Shown here: in pieces, positions 8,639 to 18,450 of the stretch
Position numbering within the stretch: position 1 is the stretch's first letter
Layout of the letters: every line of letters starts with the position of its first letter
Assembly: GCA_030278955.1 (NCBI GenBank)
Contig: JAOANR010000003.1
Span: forward strand, 55,400,902 to 55,464,901
Direction of reading: 5' to 3'
Length of the DNA stretch: 64,000 bases
From: Hygrophila difformis
Lineage: Eukaryota; Streptophyta; Magnoliopsida; Lamiales; Acanthaceae
Position numbers and translations under genes: made by a program
Notes under the pieces: generated by a model
What the model was told of the DNA's origin: nothing
The model's database searches: none
Seen by the model: the letters and a program-made list of their open reading frames with translations, nothing else

Positions 8639-11140
8639 ATGTATGGACCTCAGAATAATAATTACATTTCAGCTTTGTTTCTTAGCTTTTTGCAAACTCA
8701 GATCTGTTTTTCTGTCCATATGGGTAAGTTATCCAGTTCTCATCTTCTCCTTTCCATAATACTATTGTTCTTTGAGTTGGAGCTTTTTTGTGTGGCCAAA
8801 AATACTTCTTCTTTGGGATGCATTCCAGAAGAGAGGAATGCTCTCTTGCAGTTCAAAGCAGGCATTACATCAGATCCTCTGAATATATTATCATCGTGGA
8901 ATGGCACAAGTTGCTGCTACTGGAGAGGCGTTAAATGTGATAACATCACAGGGCATGTTATCAGTATTATGCTCTCGGGAAAGCAGTTATCTGGTTTCAT
9001 TTCAACATCGATTGGGGAATTGTCATCCCTGCAAAGATTGGATCTTTCAGACAATTATTTATCAGGTTCCATCCCATCATCAATTGGAAATTTGTCATCC
9101 CTGGAAATGTTGGCTCTTTTTGCCAATAAATTATCGGGTTTCATCCCAGCATTAATTGGGGAATTGTCAACCCTGCAAAAATTGAATCTTTTTCGCAATT
9201 ACTTATCCGGTTCCATCCCAGCATCAATTGGAAATTTGTCGGCCCTGCAAATGTTTGATCTAGATACCAATAGTTTATCAGGTTCCATCCCAGCATCGAT
9301 TGGAAATTTGTCAGCCCTAAAATAGTTGTATCTTTCTACCAATAGTTTATCAGGTTCCATCCCAGCATCAATTGGAAATTTGACAGCCCTGCAAATTCTA
9401 TTTGCCGAAGTTAACAAGTTATGCTGTCCTATCCCACCAGACGTTGGTAATTTGTGGGCGTTGACAACTTTGGGGTTAGATCGTAACCAACTAAGTGGTG
9501 ATATTCCACTTTCTTTGGGACAACTATCAGAGCTGAGAGATATTGATCTATCGGATAACTCATTAAACGCAACACTTGTCGAGACTCACTTTTCCAATCT
9601 CTCAAAGCTGGAAAGTCTTTCTTTAACCTCCAACTCGATACATTTTAAAGTTGGATACAATTGGGTGCCTCCCTTTCAAGTGGCAGTTCTTCGATTGAGA
9701 GATTCCAACATTGGAGGTCAGTTTCCAGAATGGCTTCAAACACAGAAGGCGTTAAAGAATCTGGATTTATCCAACTGCAGCATCTCAGGAACTCTTCCGA
9801 AATGGCTTGTTGGCATAAATCTGGAAGAATTGTACATATCAAAAAACCGTATACAGGGAGCTATACCAGATCTTCCTCCCAGTCTTACAATGCTAGATCT
9901 TTCTGATAACATGATACATCATCTTTCAGACAACACCGGGGATATGATACCCCTTGTACAATCTTTAATTTTGGCCCGAAACAACATCACTGGTCCATTT
10001 CCATATTCGATATGTAGAATGAGATATTTGAGAATTTTACATCTCTCCAGAAACCATTTGTCAGGTATTTTGCCAAATTGTTGGCAAAACTTTACACATT
10101 TACAATATTTGGCATTATCATCCAATGAGCTTTCAGGTGTCATTCCGGAATCAACTGGAGGTGCTTCCTCTTTGATATGGCTGCGTCTAGACAGTAACAA
10201 CCTCACAGGGGACCTTCCCTCTACATTAAAGAACTGCAGTAATATAGAGGTTCTAGATGTTGGAGGAAATCAATTGTTTGGAGAAATTCCTCCGTGGATT
10301 GGAAACTACATGCTTCGTTTGAGAATTCTTAGGCTAAGAGACAATCAATTCACCGGCATGATTTCCTCTTCACTCTGCCAAGCATCTGATCTTCAAATTG
10401 TCGACTTTGGGAACAATGAGTTGACCGGATCCATTCCACACTGCTTTGGAAATTTCTCAGGAATGAACACTTCCCTTGAGTACTATACCATTTGTATTGA
10501 TCCTAGCTTGGCTGATGACGGCATCAAGCAAGTGATAAAAGGAGTGGAGTTGGAGTATACCACTGTATTAAAGTTTCTGGTCAATTTGGATCTTTTCTGT
10601 AACAATCTTGTTGGAGAAATTCCTCCAGAGCTAACTAGCCTTGTTGGCTTGAAAGGCCTCAATCTATCTGATAATCATCTGGAAGGTGAAATTCCTACAA
10701 TGATTGGACGCTTGAAATCATTGGAATCTCTAGATCTTTCCACCAACAGTTTTTCTGGTAGAATTCCGGACAGCTTGTCAAACATACCTTTTATAAGCAG
10801 TTTGAACTTCTCGAACAATGATTTGTCCGGGCAGATTCCGACAGGCCATCAGCTGCAAACACTTGTTGATCCTTCAATGTATGGTGGCAATCCTCAACTT
10901 TGCGGAGACCCGTTACCAAAGAAATGCCACAGCAATGAAAGAGCAAGGAGCACAGATGCTGAAAATCATGTTGCAGTCAGGGAAGATACAATTGACAAAT
11001 TATGTATTTACGCTTTTGTAATAGGTGGTTTTGCATCGGGACTGTGGGGGTTCTTCGGTGTTCTCATATTCAAAAGGAGCTGGAGACGTGCTTATTTTCA
11101 TTTCGTCGAAGAGGTGTTTCGCAAGATGCTGAGATATTAG
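8639..11140 (+). pseudogene. LRR receptor-like protein (RLP) gene with an in-frame stop
   Basis: The frame encodes a cell-surface LRR receptor-like protein of the EIX/Cf type, a class that senses microbial or apoplastic signals without a kinase domain. A signal peptide follows the second Met (8720, hydrophobic LLLSIILLFF). Next comes an LRR N-terminal cap with the CIPEERNALLQFKAGI and SCCYWRGVKC motifs, then about two dozen extracellular LRRs with the LSGSIPASIGNL pattern, the island/NxxQLCG-type juxtamembrane segment (GGNPQLCGDPLP), one transmembrane helix (about 11000-11065) and a short basic tail ending RKMLRY. An in-frame TAG at 9323-9325, after residue 228, splits it into 228 and 604 codons; total length would be about 833 residues. 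The LRRs around the stop are near-identical 72-bp repeats. It is either a pseudogene or a nonsense allele. Confidence 0.85.
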
Positions 11141-11271
11141 ACCTTTGATATGTGGAGATTCCAATGTCCAAGTGAAGATAGCAGGTAAGTGAAATGATAT
11201 TTTCATTTCTGGTAGAGTCTAGACTCTAGATATGTGGATACGAAGTTGTGTTTTATTTGAGTATTTATTTG
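11141..11271 (+). other. Probable 3' UTR of the RLP gene, interrupted by a Copia element
   Basis: Directly follows the RLP stop. It holds a good donor-like cag|gtaagt near 11192, so the 3' UTR may contain an intron. The Copia insertion at 11272 separates it from 15983 onward. Confidence 0.4.
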
Positions 11272-11411
11272 TGTTAGAATTGGAGAATAAAATGGATCTA
11301 TTACTCAAAAATATGAGGAGTACACAAATATATATTTACAATTGTGGGTCGGACCATAATGTTGGGCCAATAACTAAAACTATATAACAAATACAACAAT
11401 TATATTTAACA
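11272..11411 (-). repeat. 3' LTR of the Copia element
   Basis: 140 bp beginning TGTTAGAATT and ending TTTAACA on the plus strand; same as 15843-15982 by eye. TSD ATTTG lies immediately outside. Confidence 0.9.
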
Positions 11412-11434
11412 CCCCCCCCCCCCTCAAACTCAAG
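11412..11434 (-). promoter_or_regulatory. Polypurine tract of the Copia element
   Basis: A run of 12 C followed by tcaaactcaag on the plus strand; on the coding strand this is a purine-rich gag...gggggg tract directly before the 3' LTR, where plus-strand DNA synthesis starts. Confidence 0.7.
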
Positions 11435-13979
11435 ATGGGAGAGTGGACACCAACTTGAGTTTGTCCAGTAGTAGGCGGAAACGTCTCGGAAAAAGTGCCT
11501 TAGTGAAGATATCAGCAGTTTGATCAGCAGTAGGGATGTAGCGTAGGAGCACAGTACCACGAGCAACATGCTGGCGTACCATATGACAATCATTCTCAAT
11601 ATGTTTTGTACGCTCATGAAACACATCATTGTGAGCAATCTGTATAGCACTCTTACTGTCACAGTAAAGAGAAGTGGAGGGTGGTTGAGTCGCACCTAAA
11701 TCGTCAAGTAACCAGCGGAGCCATAATAGTTCAGCAGTGGAATCAGCAAGGGCACGATACTCAGACTCAGCACTAGAGCGTGCAACCAAATTCTGTTTCT
11801 TGCTACGCCAAGAAACAAGTGAATCACCCAAAAAGAAACAATAGCCGGAGGTAGAACGACGATCAGTAGGATCACCAGCCCAATCAGCATCAGAATAACC
11901 AGTAAGAATCAATGAAGACTGAGCTGAAAAATGTAGACCATGAAGAAGAGTACCCTTTACATACCGAAGAATATGCAACAGCAGAATAATGGACAGTCCG
12001 AGGAGCGGTCATGAACTGACTGACGATATGAACAGCATGAGCAATGTCAGGCCGAGTAACAGTCAAATAAATCAAACTCCCAACAAGCTGTCGATACAGT
12101 GTAGGATCTTCAAGTAAGGTACCATCAAGAGGGGTAAGACGACAATCATAATCAAGAGGAGTAGAAGTCGTCTTACAATCAGTAAGACCAGCACGAGCTA
12201 ATAGATCAGACGCATACTTAGCCTGAGACATAAAATACCCATCAGATGAGTCAGAAATCTCAAGGCCCAAGAAATATCGAAGGCAACCTAAGCTCTTCAT
12301 CTCAAAGTGCTGATGAAGATACTGCTGGAGATCAGAAATGCCCGACGAATCATCACCCGTAATGATCATATCATCAACATATAAAAGCAGAATAATGATT
12401 CCAGAAGAGGAACGGCGGACAAAGAGAGCAGTGTCATGACTGCTACAAGTGAAACCATAAGCTAATAAGGCAGAGCTGAACTTCTCATACCAAGCCCGGG
12501 GAGCTTGTTTCAAACCATATAGTGCACGACGGAGCTTGCATACCTTGCCAGATGAAGCAAACCCGGGAGGAGGAGTCATATAAACCTCTTCAGATAAATC
12601 CCCATGCAAGAATGCATTCTTCACATCTAACTGCTGAAGAGACCAGCGACGAGCAGCGGCAAGGGCAAGTAAACACCGAACAGAGGTAAGGCGAGCAACG
12701 GGTGCAAAAGTCTCCTCATAGTCAATACCATACTCCTGAGTATAACCTTTTGCAACCAAACGAGCCTTATAACGCTCAATGGATCCATCGGAATGTGTCT
12801 TGATCTTATAGACCCATCTGCAACCAATAGCTTTCTTACCAGGGGGTAAGTCCACCAAATCCCAAGTGTGTGTTTTAGCCAAAGCCTGCAACTCCTCTGA
12901 CATAGCTTGCTGCCACAAGGGATCAGTCTGGGCCTCACGAAAGGAACTAGGCTCATGGTGAGATAAAATAGCAGTATAACAATGATAATCACGGAGATGA
13001 GTAGGGGGACAACTTACACGAGTGGATCGACGGGGAGCGACATGAGGAGTAGGAAGAGGAGCAGGCTCAGGAGACACAGGTGGGTCGTCTGCATGAGGAG
13101 GTGGCAAGACAGGCGGATCATCTGCAACCTGAGAATGTGTAGTAGGGGGATCTGGGAATAGAGATGGAGAATGGGGAGTCACGGAGATAGAAGAGGTAAC
13201 ATGAAACTGGGATAGGGAAGAGAACATGGTGTTCTCCCAGAATGTAACATGATGAGAAATACGAAGACGGCGAGAAATAGGATCCCAACACCGGTAACCC
13301 TTATGCTCTACCCCATAACTCAAGAAACAACACAGACGAGCACGAGGTTCTAATTTATTACGCTCATGAGGAGGAAGAAGAACAAAGCAGACACAACCAA
13401 ATGGACGAACCTGAGTATAATTAGGAGACTGACCATGTAGGAGTTCATAAGGACTGACGCGATGAAGGACGAATGATGGAAGACGGTTGATGGTATAGAC
13501 AGCAGTGAGGGTAGCCTCCCCCCAAAAACGATCAGGGCAAGCAGCAGACAAAAGTAGAGCACGAACAGTATCTAGAATATGACGATGTTTGCGTTCTGCC
13601 CTACCATTTTGTTGAGATGTATAGGGACAAGAACGTTGAACAACAGTACCCTGTTCAGAAAGAAAACGAAGAAGAGAGGAATCACAATATTCAAGAGCAT
13701 TATCAGTCCGTAAAGTGCGAATAGGGCAAGAAAATTGGGTACGAATCATGGTGGCAAATTGAGTATACACCGTAGGTAGCTCAGAACGACTTTTTAAGAA
13801 ATAAATCCACGTAAAACGAGAAAAATCATCAATAAAATAACAAAATAGCGACAACCACTCATAGAAGCAACAGGAGATGGACCCCAAATATCAGAGTGCA
13901 CTAAATCAAAAGGTTTTTCAGCAGTACATGGATTTTGGGAAAACGAAAGAGCATGTTGTTTGCCAAGTTTACAATGCAA
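11430..13979 (-). pseudogene. Copia pol: integrase, reverse transcriptase, RNase H, with frameshifts
   Basis: Reading on the minus strand, an integrase zinc-finger end (CKLGKQHALSF, from 13979) shifts phase near 13840 into the integrase core and reverse transcriptase frame (13887-11890). This carries the GCRWVYKIK start of the Copia polymerase and the catalytic YVDDM at about 12365-12380. A second phase change near 11965 leads to RNase H (11978-11430), with the typical GYSDADWAGD and ADIFTKAL motifs. A further one-base change at about 14010 separates this block from gag. Copia elements normally have one continuous gag-pol ORF, so this copy cannot make the full polyprotein. The two T-run shifts could be assembly errors. 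The one near 11965 is not in a homopolymer. Confidence 0.85.
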
Positions 13980-14008
13980 ACATTGGAAAGACTCAAAAGG
14001 ACCTGGAC

Positions 14009-15448
14009 CTAAAAACCCTGACTATGCAAAAACTGAACTTTATTTGAAGAGGCATGACCAAGACGAAGATGCCACTGGAGACTGGTGGGTAGGGAGGTAG
14101 TGACGGCAGAGATATGGCGAGAAGGAGATGGGTGGAGATACTCAAGTTCAAATAATCGGCCCATCTTGCGGCCCTTCCCAAGAAGTTGACCCGTCTGAGA
14201 GTCCTGAACCTGCGCACCAGAAGGGGAAAACAAGACAGTAAGACCACTATCAACAAGTTGTCCAACAGAAACAAGGTTTAAAGCCAACTGAGGTATACAG
14301 TAAGTAAAAGGAAGATGGATAGAAGAGGATGATACAGTGCCAGTGTGGGTGACAGTCATATGGGTACCATTGGCAGTGTGGATAGGAGGCAATGAAGAAA
14401 CAACAGAGGAAGATGACAAAATACTAGAATCAGATGTCATATGATTGCAACATCCAGAGTCAAGGTACCAGGGAGAGTTACCTGAACGGGCAGATAAGGC
14501 AGAATTAGAGCTCAAAACCTGTTTGATAAGGGCTTCAATATCCTGGGCAGTGGGAGGTGAGGGAAGTGACTGGGGAGTGATAGCAGCAGCAGCAGCAGTG
14601 TCAGAAGGAGTCCCAGGAGGCCTAAAACCACGGGGTCGTCTGGAAGGACAATGTGTAGCAATATGCCCCAAACGATGACAAATATGACACTCCACCTTAG
14701 GACATGTGGACCACGAGTGCTCAGTGCTCTTGCATTTACGACAGTACTGGCGAGTCTGAGAAGTCTGGGAAGTCTGAGAAGCCGACGACAAAGAACGATG
14801 TGAAACTGCCAGAGAAGTCTCAACCGGCGAGATTTGACCCAATCTCAGTCGGGTCTCCTCAAATATGATCTCCTGAATAGCGGCATCAAGTGTAGGTAAC
14901 GGATGCCGATGTAAAAGAGCAGATCTGACAGATTCATACTCAGGACGAAGAGCCATCAAAATCTGAATGAGATCAAGGTGATCCTGACTAATGTTTGCCT
15001 GACGCAAACGACGACGAATGGGTTGAACCTGCACGAGGAAATCATTAAATGACTGCCCAGGTTCCTGTCGCAAAGAATGTAAGGTATTCCAAAGCTGATA
15101 GTAGTGAGCAAGACCAGTCGTCTGAAAACGGGCAGAAAGAAAATCCCAGGCTTCCTTAGCAGTGTCAAAATCTGCAAGTTGGACTTGAATTGAAGGGACA
15201 TATGTATTACGCAGCCATGTAAGAATTTGATGATTCTTACTATCCCAATCTTCCAACTTTTCACCATAAGCAGTACCAGCATCATCATCATCATCATCGG
15301 ATGGAGGATCTGGCGGACCAATATCCCCAGTAACAATTCTCCACAATTTCCGACCAATCAAGAAACTTTTCATAGATTGTTTCCAAAGATCATAATTATC
15401 AATCGAAAGAATAACTCCAATGGGCATGTGAACATCCATTTTCTCCAT
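14009..15448 (-). CDS. Copia gag and protease region
   Basis: The start is set at the ATG at 15448 (MEKMDVHMPIGVIL). The frame is open to 15733, but that extension is low-complexity leader. The product has a UBN2-type gag domain, a CCHC zinc knuckle (CHICHRLGHIATHC, about 14690-14645), the aspartic protease signature YLDSGCCNHMT (about 14470-14437) and the start of the gag-pre-integrase region (WHLRLGHASS). It packages element RNA and processes the polyprotein. The frame stops at a TAG at 14009-14011 caused by a one-base shift in a T run. Downstream pol continues in another frame. Confidence 0.85.
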   Translation of the reverse strand: MEKMDVHMPIGVILSIDNYDLWKQSMKSFLIGRKLWRIVTGDIGPPDPPSDDDDDDAGTAYGEKLEDWDSKNHQILTWLRNTYVPSIQVQLADFDTAKEAWDFLSARFQTTGLAHYYQLWNTLHSLRQEPGQSFNDFLVQVQPIRRRLRQANISQDHLDLIQILMALRPEYESVRSALLHRHPLPTLDAAIQEIIFEETRLRLGQISPVETSLAVSHRSLSSASQTSQTSQTRQYCRKCKSTEHSWSTCPKVECHICHRLGHIATHCPSRRPRGFRPPGTPSDTAAAAAITPQSLPSPPTAQDIEALIKQVLSSNSALSARSGNSPWYLDSGCCNHMTSDSSILSSSSVVSSLPPIHTANGTHMTVTHTGTVSSSSIHLPFTYCIPQLALNLVSVGQLVDSGLTVLFSPSGAQVQDSQTGQLLGKGRKMGRLFELEYLHPSPSRHISAVTTSLPTSLQWHLRLGHASSNKVQFLHSQGF

Positions 15449-15830
15449 AGCAAAACAGAAACACGACAAAAAAATAGGCAAATACGGATGCAAAATAATC
15501 GAACAACCAAAACACAGTGTATTGAAAATCGGACCACACCACAACGACGGGAATGATGGCAGACCTCGACTGCCGGAAAACGCCGCCGGAAAACGCCCGG
15601 ACGCGCCCGCACGCGCCGCCGGAGCAAACGGAGAAGAAAATGGCCTGGAAACTGTCGCCCGCGCGTGTGGGCTCCACGCGCCGCCGATGGAGCTGAAATT
15701 TGGACGGCCGCCTCGCCTCGACACGGCGAACACGATGGTCAGGGCGGTGACGTCGGAAACTGACCGGAGAGCGGCGACAGGGGCGGCGGCAGTAAGGGGT
15801 TTCTAGGGTTTCTCAACTTTTATTTAGGTG

Positions 15831-15842
15831 GCTCTGATATCA
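15831..15842 (-). promoter_or_regulatory. Primer-binding site of the Copia element
   Basis: Plus-strand gctctgatatca immediately left of the right LTR reads TGATATCAGAGC on the coding strand, one base from the initiator-tRNA-Met complement TGGTATCAGAGC. Confidence 0.8.
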
Positions 15843-15982
15843 TGTTAGAATTGGAGAATAAAATGGATCTATTACTCAAAAATATGAGGAGTACACAAAT
15901 ATATATTTACAATTGTGGGTCGGACCATAATGTTGGGCCAATAACTAAAACTATATAACAAATACAACAATTATATTTAACA
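15843..15982 (-). repeat. 5' LTR of the Copia element
   Basis: 140 bp, same as 11272-11411 by eye, followed by the TSD ATTTG at 15983-15987. Confidence 0.9.
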
Positions 15983-15987
15983 ATTTG

Positions 15988-16435
15988 AAGTTGTTTTGTG
16001 TGGTTTTCAAGATGATCAACATCACAGCACTAGTGCTTTCTTTATGATACATTTTCGGGCTGATATATGAAAGTTGTAATTGTAGTATATTCCAACTTAT
16101 ATTCATGCATGTGTGAGGATTGGATGTTTACTGTTATGTGAAGTTTGTAATATATGTAATTAATTTTGGGTTCTACTTTTGTAATGTTTGCGTTTTAGAT
16201 TTTCATACATTAGTAATTGGTGTATGAGAGCAAACAATGAAATGGCCAACCTTGGATGGAAATTATGGAATAACAGTTTAATGGCATCTCTGCATTGCCA
16301 AATCCCCCTGTTTCACCGTTGCAAGCATAAAGTTGAGAGAAAATTATGGTACTAAACTACTAGTGTTTGCATTTTTCACTCTTTCAAGACCTCAGGTATT
16401 TTACTGCTTTTTATTCATATGTTTCATTGCTATGG
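15988..16435 (+). other. R-gene downstream sequence (probable 3' UTR with intron)
   Basis: Continues the RLP downstream sequence interrupted by the Copia element. Its last part (about 16289-16435) is similar to 56787-56906, downstream of the NLR, including the ctcaggta donor-like site and the cattgctatg run. This suggests shared 3' sequence in a local R-gene cluster. Confidence 0.45.
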
Positions 16436-16641
16436 ACGGGCGAATCCGGAATTCTAGTTATTGGTTGAACCTCGGTTTAGATTGTGTCGTCATGCCTTTA
16501 AGCTTCCCAGATTTGGATGATGTAGGTATTGAGTACATTGTTCGAGGTGGGAATGCAGTGAATTCATGCTTGCCAGCACTAAAAGAGATTAAATTATCTT
16601 CTATCTTCAATTTAAAAGGGTTCTTTGAGGAGGAAGTGGAC
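16436..16641 (+). pseudogene. NLR leucine-rich-repeat fragment, left part
   Basis: The frame includes SFPDLDDVGIEYIV, CLPALKEIKLSSIFNLKGFF and ends EEEVD at the insertion point. This is the LRR style of CC-type NLR immune receptors (a repeat opening with CPALK and leading to NLKGW/FF). The frame continues after the 38.8-kb insertion at 55447 with the same phase, once the duplicated TGGAC is counted only once. No NB-ARC domain lies upstream in the window: the sequence to the left is R-gene 3' sequence. So this is a 5'-truncated gene remnant, inactive even without the insertion. Confidence 0.8.
16637..16641. repeat. TSD of the outer Athila-like element, left (TGGAC)
   Basis: TGGAC before the LTR start TGATAATGG, repeated at 55447-55451 after the 3' LTR end. 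Confidence 0.9.
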
Positions 16642-16984
16642 TGATAATGGACAAAAATGACCATTATTTTCAATCCATTTCCGTGTCTGAAACGGGCATT
16701 TGATCGCATTCCGGTCTTATATTAAATAAGAAAGCAGTAGAATTGGACTGATTTATGCATAATTGTAAAAACATTGAGCTGGTATGAAAAATGCATAAAT
16801 ATGTAATTTTATTACATATTTATGTTAGAAAAATCCAAAAACATGAGAAAAAGAAAAGAAAAGAAAAAGGAAACAAAAGATGGGCAAAAGAATAAACAAG
16901 CCCACAAAAATACAAAAAGATGGGAAAAGATAGAAAAGCCCACAAAAATAATAACTTCGGCCCATCTGGCCCAATCAGCTCTGT

Positions 16985-17285
16985 CTGGGAACATCTGGTC
17001 GAGGAACCCTGGTCGAGGACCATGGTTCCGCGACACAGGAGAGATTAGCGACCACCATGCAACATAACAAGGAGACTAGTCTGGGAGCATTCAGTCGAGG
17101 AACCCTGGTCGAGGAACACTAGTTCCGCGACACGACCAAGTTCCGCGCCATCAAAACCTTGGAGGTCAAGCCACGCCCCAGTCGAGGAACTCCTGTCGCG
17201 GTCCATGTTTTAGCGACACGGACATGGATAGAGACACAAGACCCAGTCGAGAAGCCTTGCCACATGCAGCCCTGTCCCGCGACAA
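16985..17285. repeat. GTCGCGG hairpin cluster upstream of the LTR TATA box
   Basis: Repeated gtcgaggaac, ttccgcgacac and tagcgacac units in both orientations, forming short imperfect inverted repeats. The cluster ends about 75 bp before the TATA box at 17358. The same cluster is at 41225-41520 in the other LTR. Confidence 0.7.
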
Positions 17286-17357
17286 AGTTGTGATGTGTGT
17301 GATGTCTTGAGACATAGTGGGCCTCAGATCAAGCCCATGCGCCTAGGGTTCCACTTC

Positions 17358-17365
17358 TATAAATA
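17358..17365 (+). promoter_or_regulatory. TATA box of the Athila-like 5' LTR
   Basis: TATAAATA in a context of cttc-TATAAATA-tgagg. The copy in the 3' LTR is at 41592-41599. Confidence 0.6.
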
Positions 17366-17984
17366 TGAGGTGATCCCCATGAGCTGGAGAGTTTTTGAAG
17401 TTTGGACAGAATCAAGAAAAATCACTCTTGGAGACAAGTGTAGAGCTTAGTTTGTAGGTAGTTTTTAGGTTAGCTTAGTTTAGCTTTAATTTTTTGTATT
17501 ATTTAACTATTGCATAGATTAGCTTAGGTAGCAAGTTTTCACCCTGTTTTCAGTTTCAAACTTTGTGTTTTAGGGTTTGTGATATCCAGGATGATGGGTA
17601 TTAACAAACTCCTTAATAAAATGGGAAAATATTCTTGAAATGTGTCCCAAAAATCATGAAATGGGTTTCATACCCCCATGGATCTTCTATTATTTCCTTC
17701 TCTGTTGGTCACTTGACCTTTATTTTCTATTTTATATCACTGTTGGTGATGTTCTTCCTTGGATAATGTCGCATGTTATGAGTGATCAAGCCCAGATTAG
17801 GGTTAAGCCTATTTTAAATATTGTCTCATTTTTCCTTCATGTTTAAGGCATGTTCTAGCTAGATTTAACTTTGTTTGGTACTTTTAGTTTAATGTAGTTT
17901 TTAAAACCTAAAATGGGTGAGATCACGCACAATGCATGCTCCTGTTCCACTTTACTTTTCTGACATGTGTCCTGAACGCACCTA

Positions 17985-18450
17985 GGTCGCTAGCCACTTC
18001 CTGTCGCGGAACCACGTTTAGCGACAGGAGGGCAGTTTAGCGACATGAGTGTCCAAGAACATGTGTTATTTAAATCTTTTAAAATCCTTGGTCACAAACC
18101 AAACTTGTCGCGGACCCACGGTCCGTGACACAACCACTTGATTAGCGACCAAGGACCCAAATACTTGTATTTTATTCTGGGAGGGCTCTGGTCGGGGAAC
18201 CCCTGTCGTGGAACCACGGTTCACGACACACTTCTTGTTCCGTGACCAGGAATTATGCCCTTGTTGGATTTTCTCACCTTCTGTCGCGGAACCCCTGTCG
18301 CGGACCCATGGTCCGCGACACACCCCTTGTTCCACGACACGACAACCCTAATTTCCAAAAATTTCATTTCTCTTATTTCCCATCTATCTGTCGAGATCCT
18401 CCTGTCGTGGACCCACGGTCCGCGACTCAATTTCTGTTTCTCGACAGGCC
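17985..18450. repeat. GTCGCGG hairpin cluster downstream of the LTR TATA box
   Basis: Contains several inverted repeats. The clearest is at 18296-18320: arm TGTCGCGGACC, a 3-base loop, and the exact complementary arm. The homologous cluster is at 52235-52690. Confidence 0.75.

Larger units (their letters stand above)
11272..15982 (-). mobile_element. Ty1/Copia LTR retrotransposon, complete but frameshifted
   Basis: A 4711-bp element with 140-bp LTRs at 11272-11411 and 15843-15982 (tgttagaatt...tttaaca), in which I see no difference. The TSD is ATTTG (11267-11271 and 15983-15987). Coding is on the minus strand, in the order gag, protease, integrase, reverse transcriptase, RNase H, which is the Copia order. 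The primer site is next to the right LTR and a poly-G purine tract next to the left one. Short LTRs and this primer fit the Ale/Retrofit group, a tentative lineage call. It lies directly downstream of the RLP coding region. Confidence 0.9.

Noticed and set aside
13350..13562. Hydrophobic minus-strand frames inside Copia pol
   Set aside because: Alternative-phase reading of the integrase region.
16812..17067. Overlapping frames on both strands in the LTR, repeated at 41046-41324
   Set aside because: They come from an A/G-rich tract (aaaagaaaaagg). Low complexity and in an LTR.
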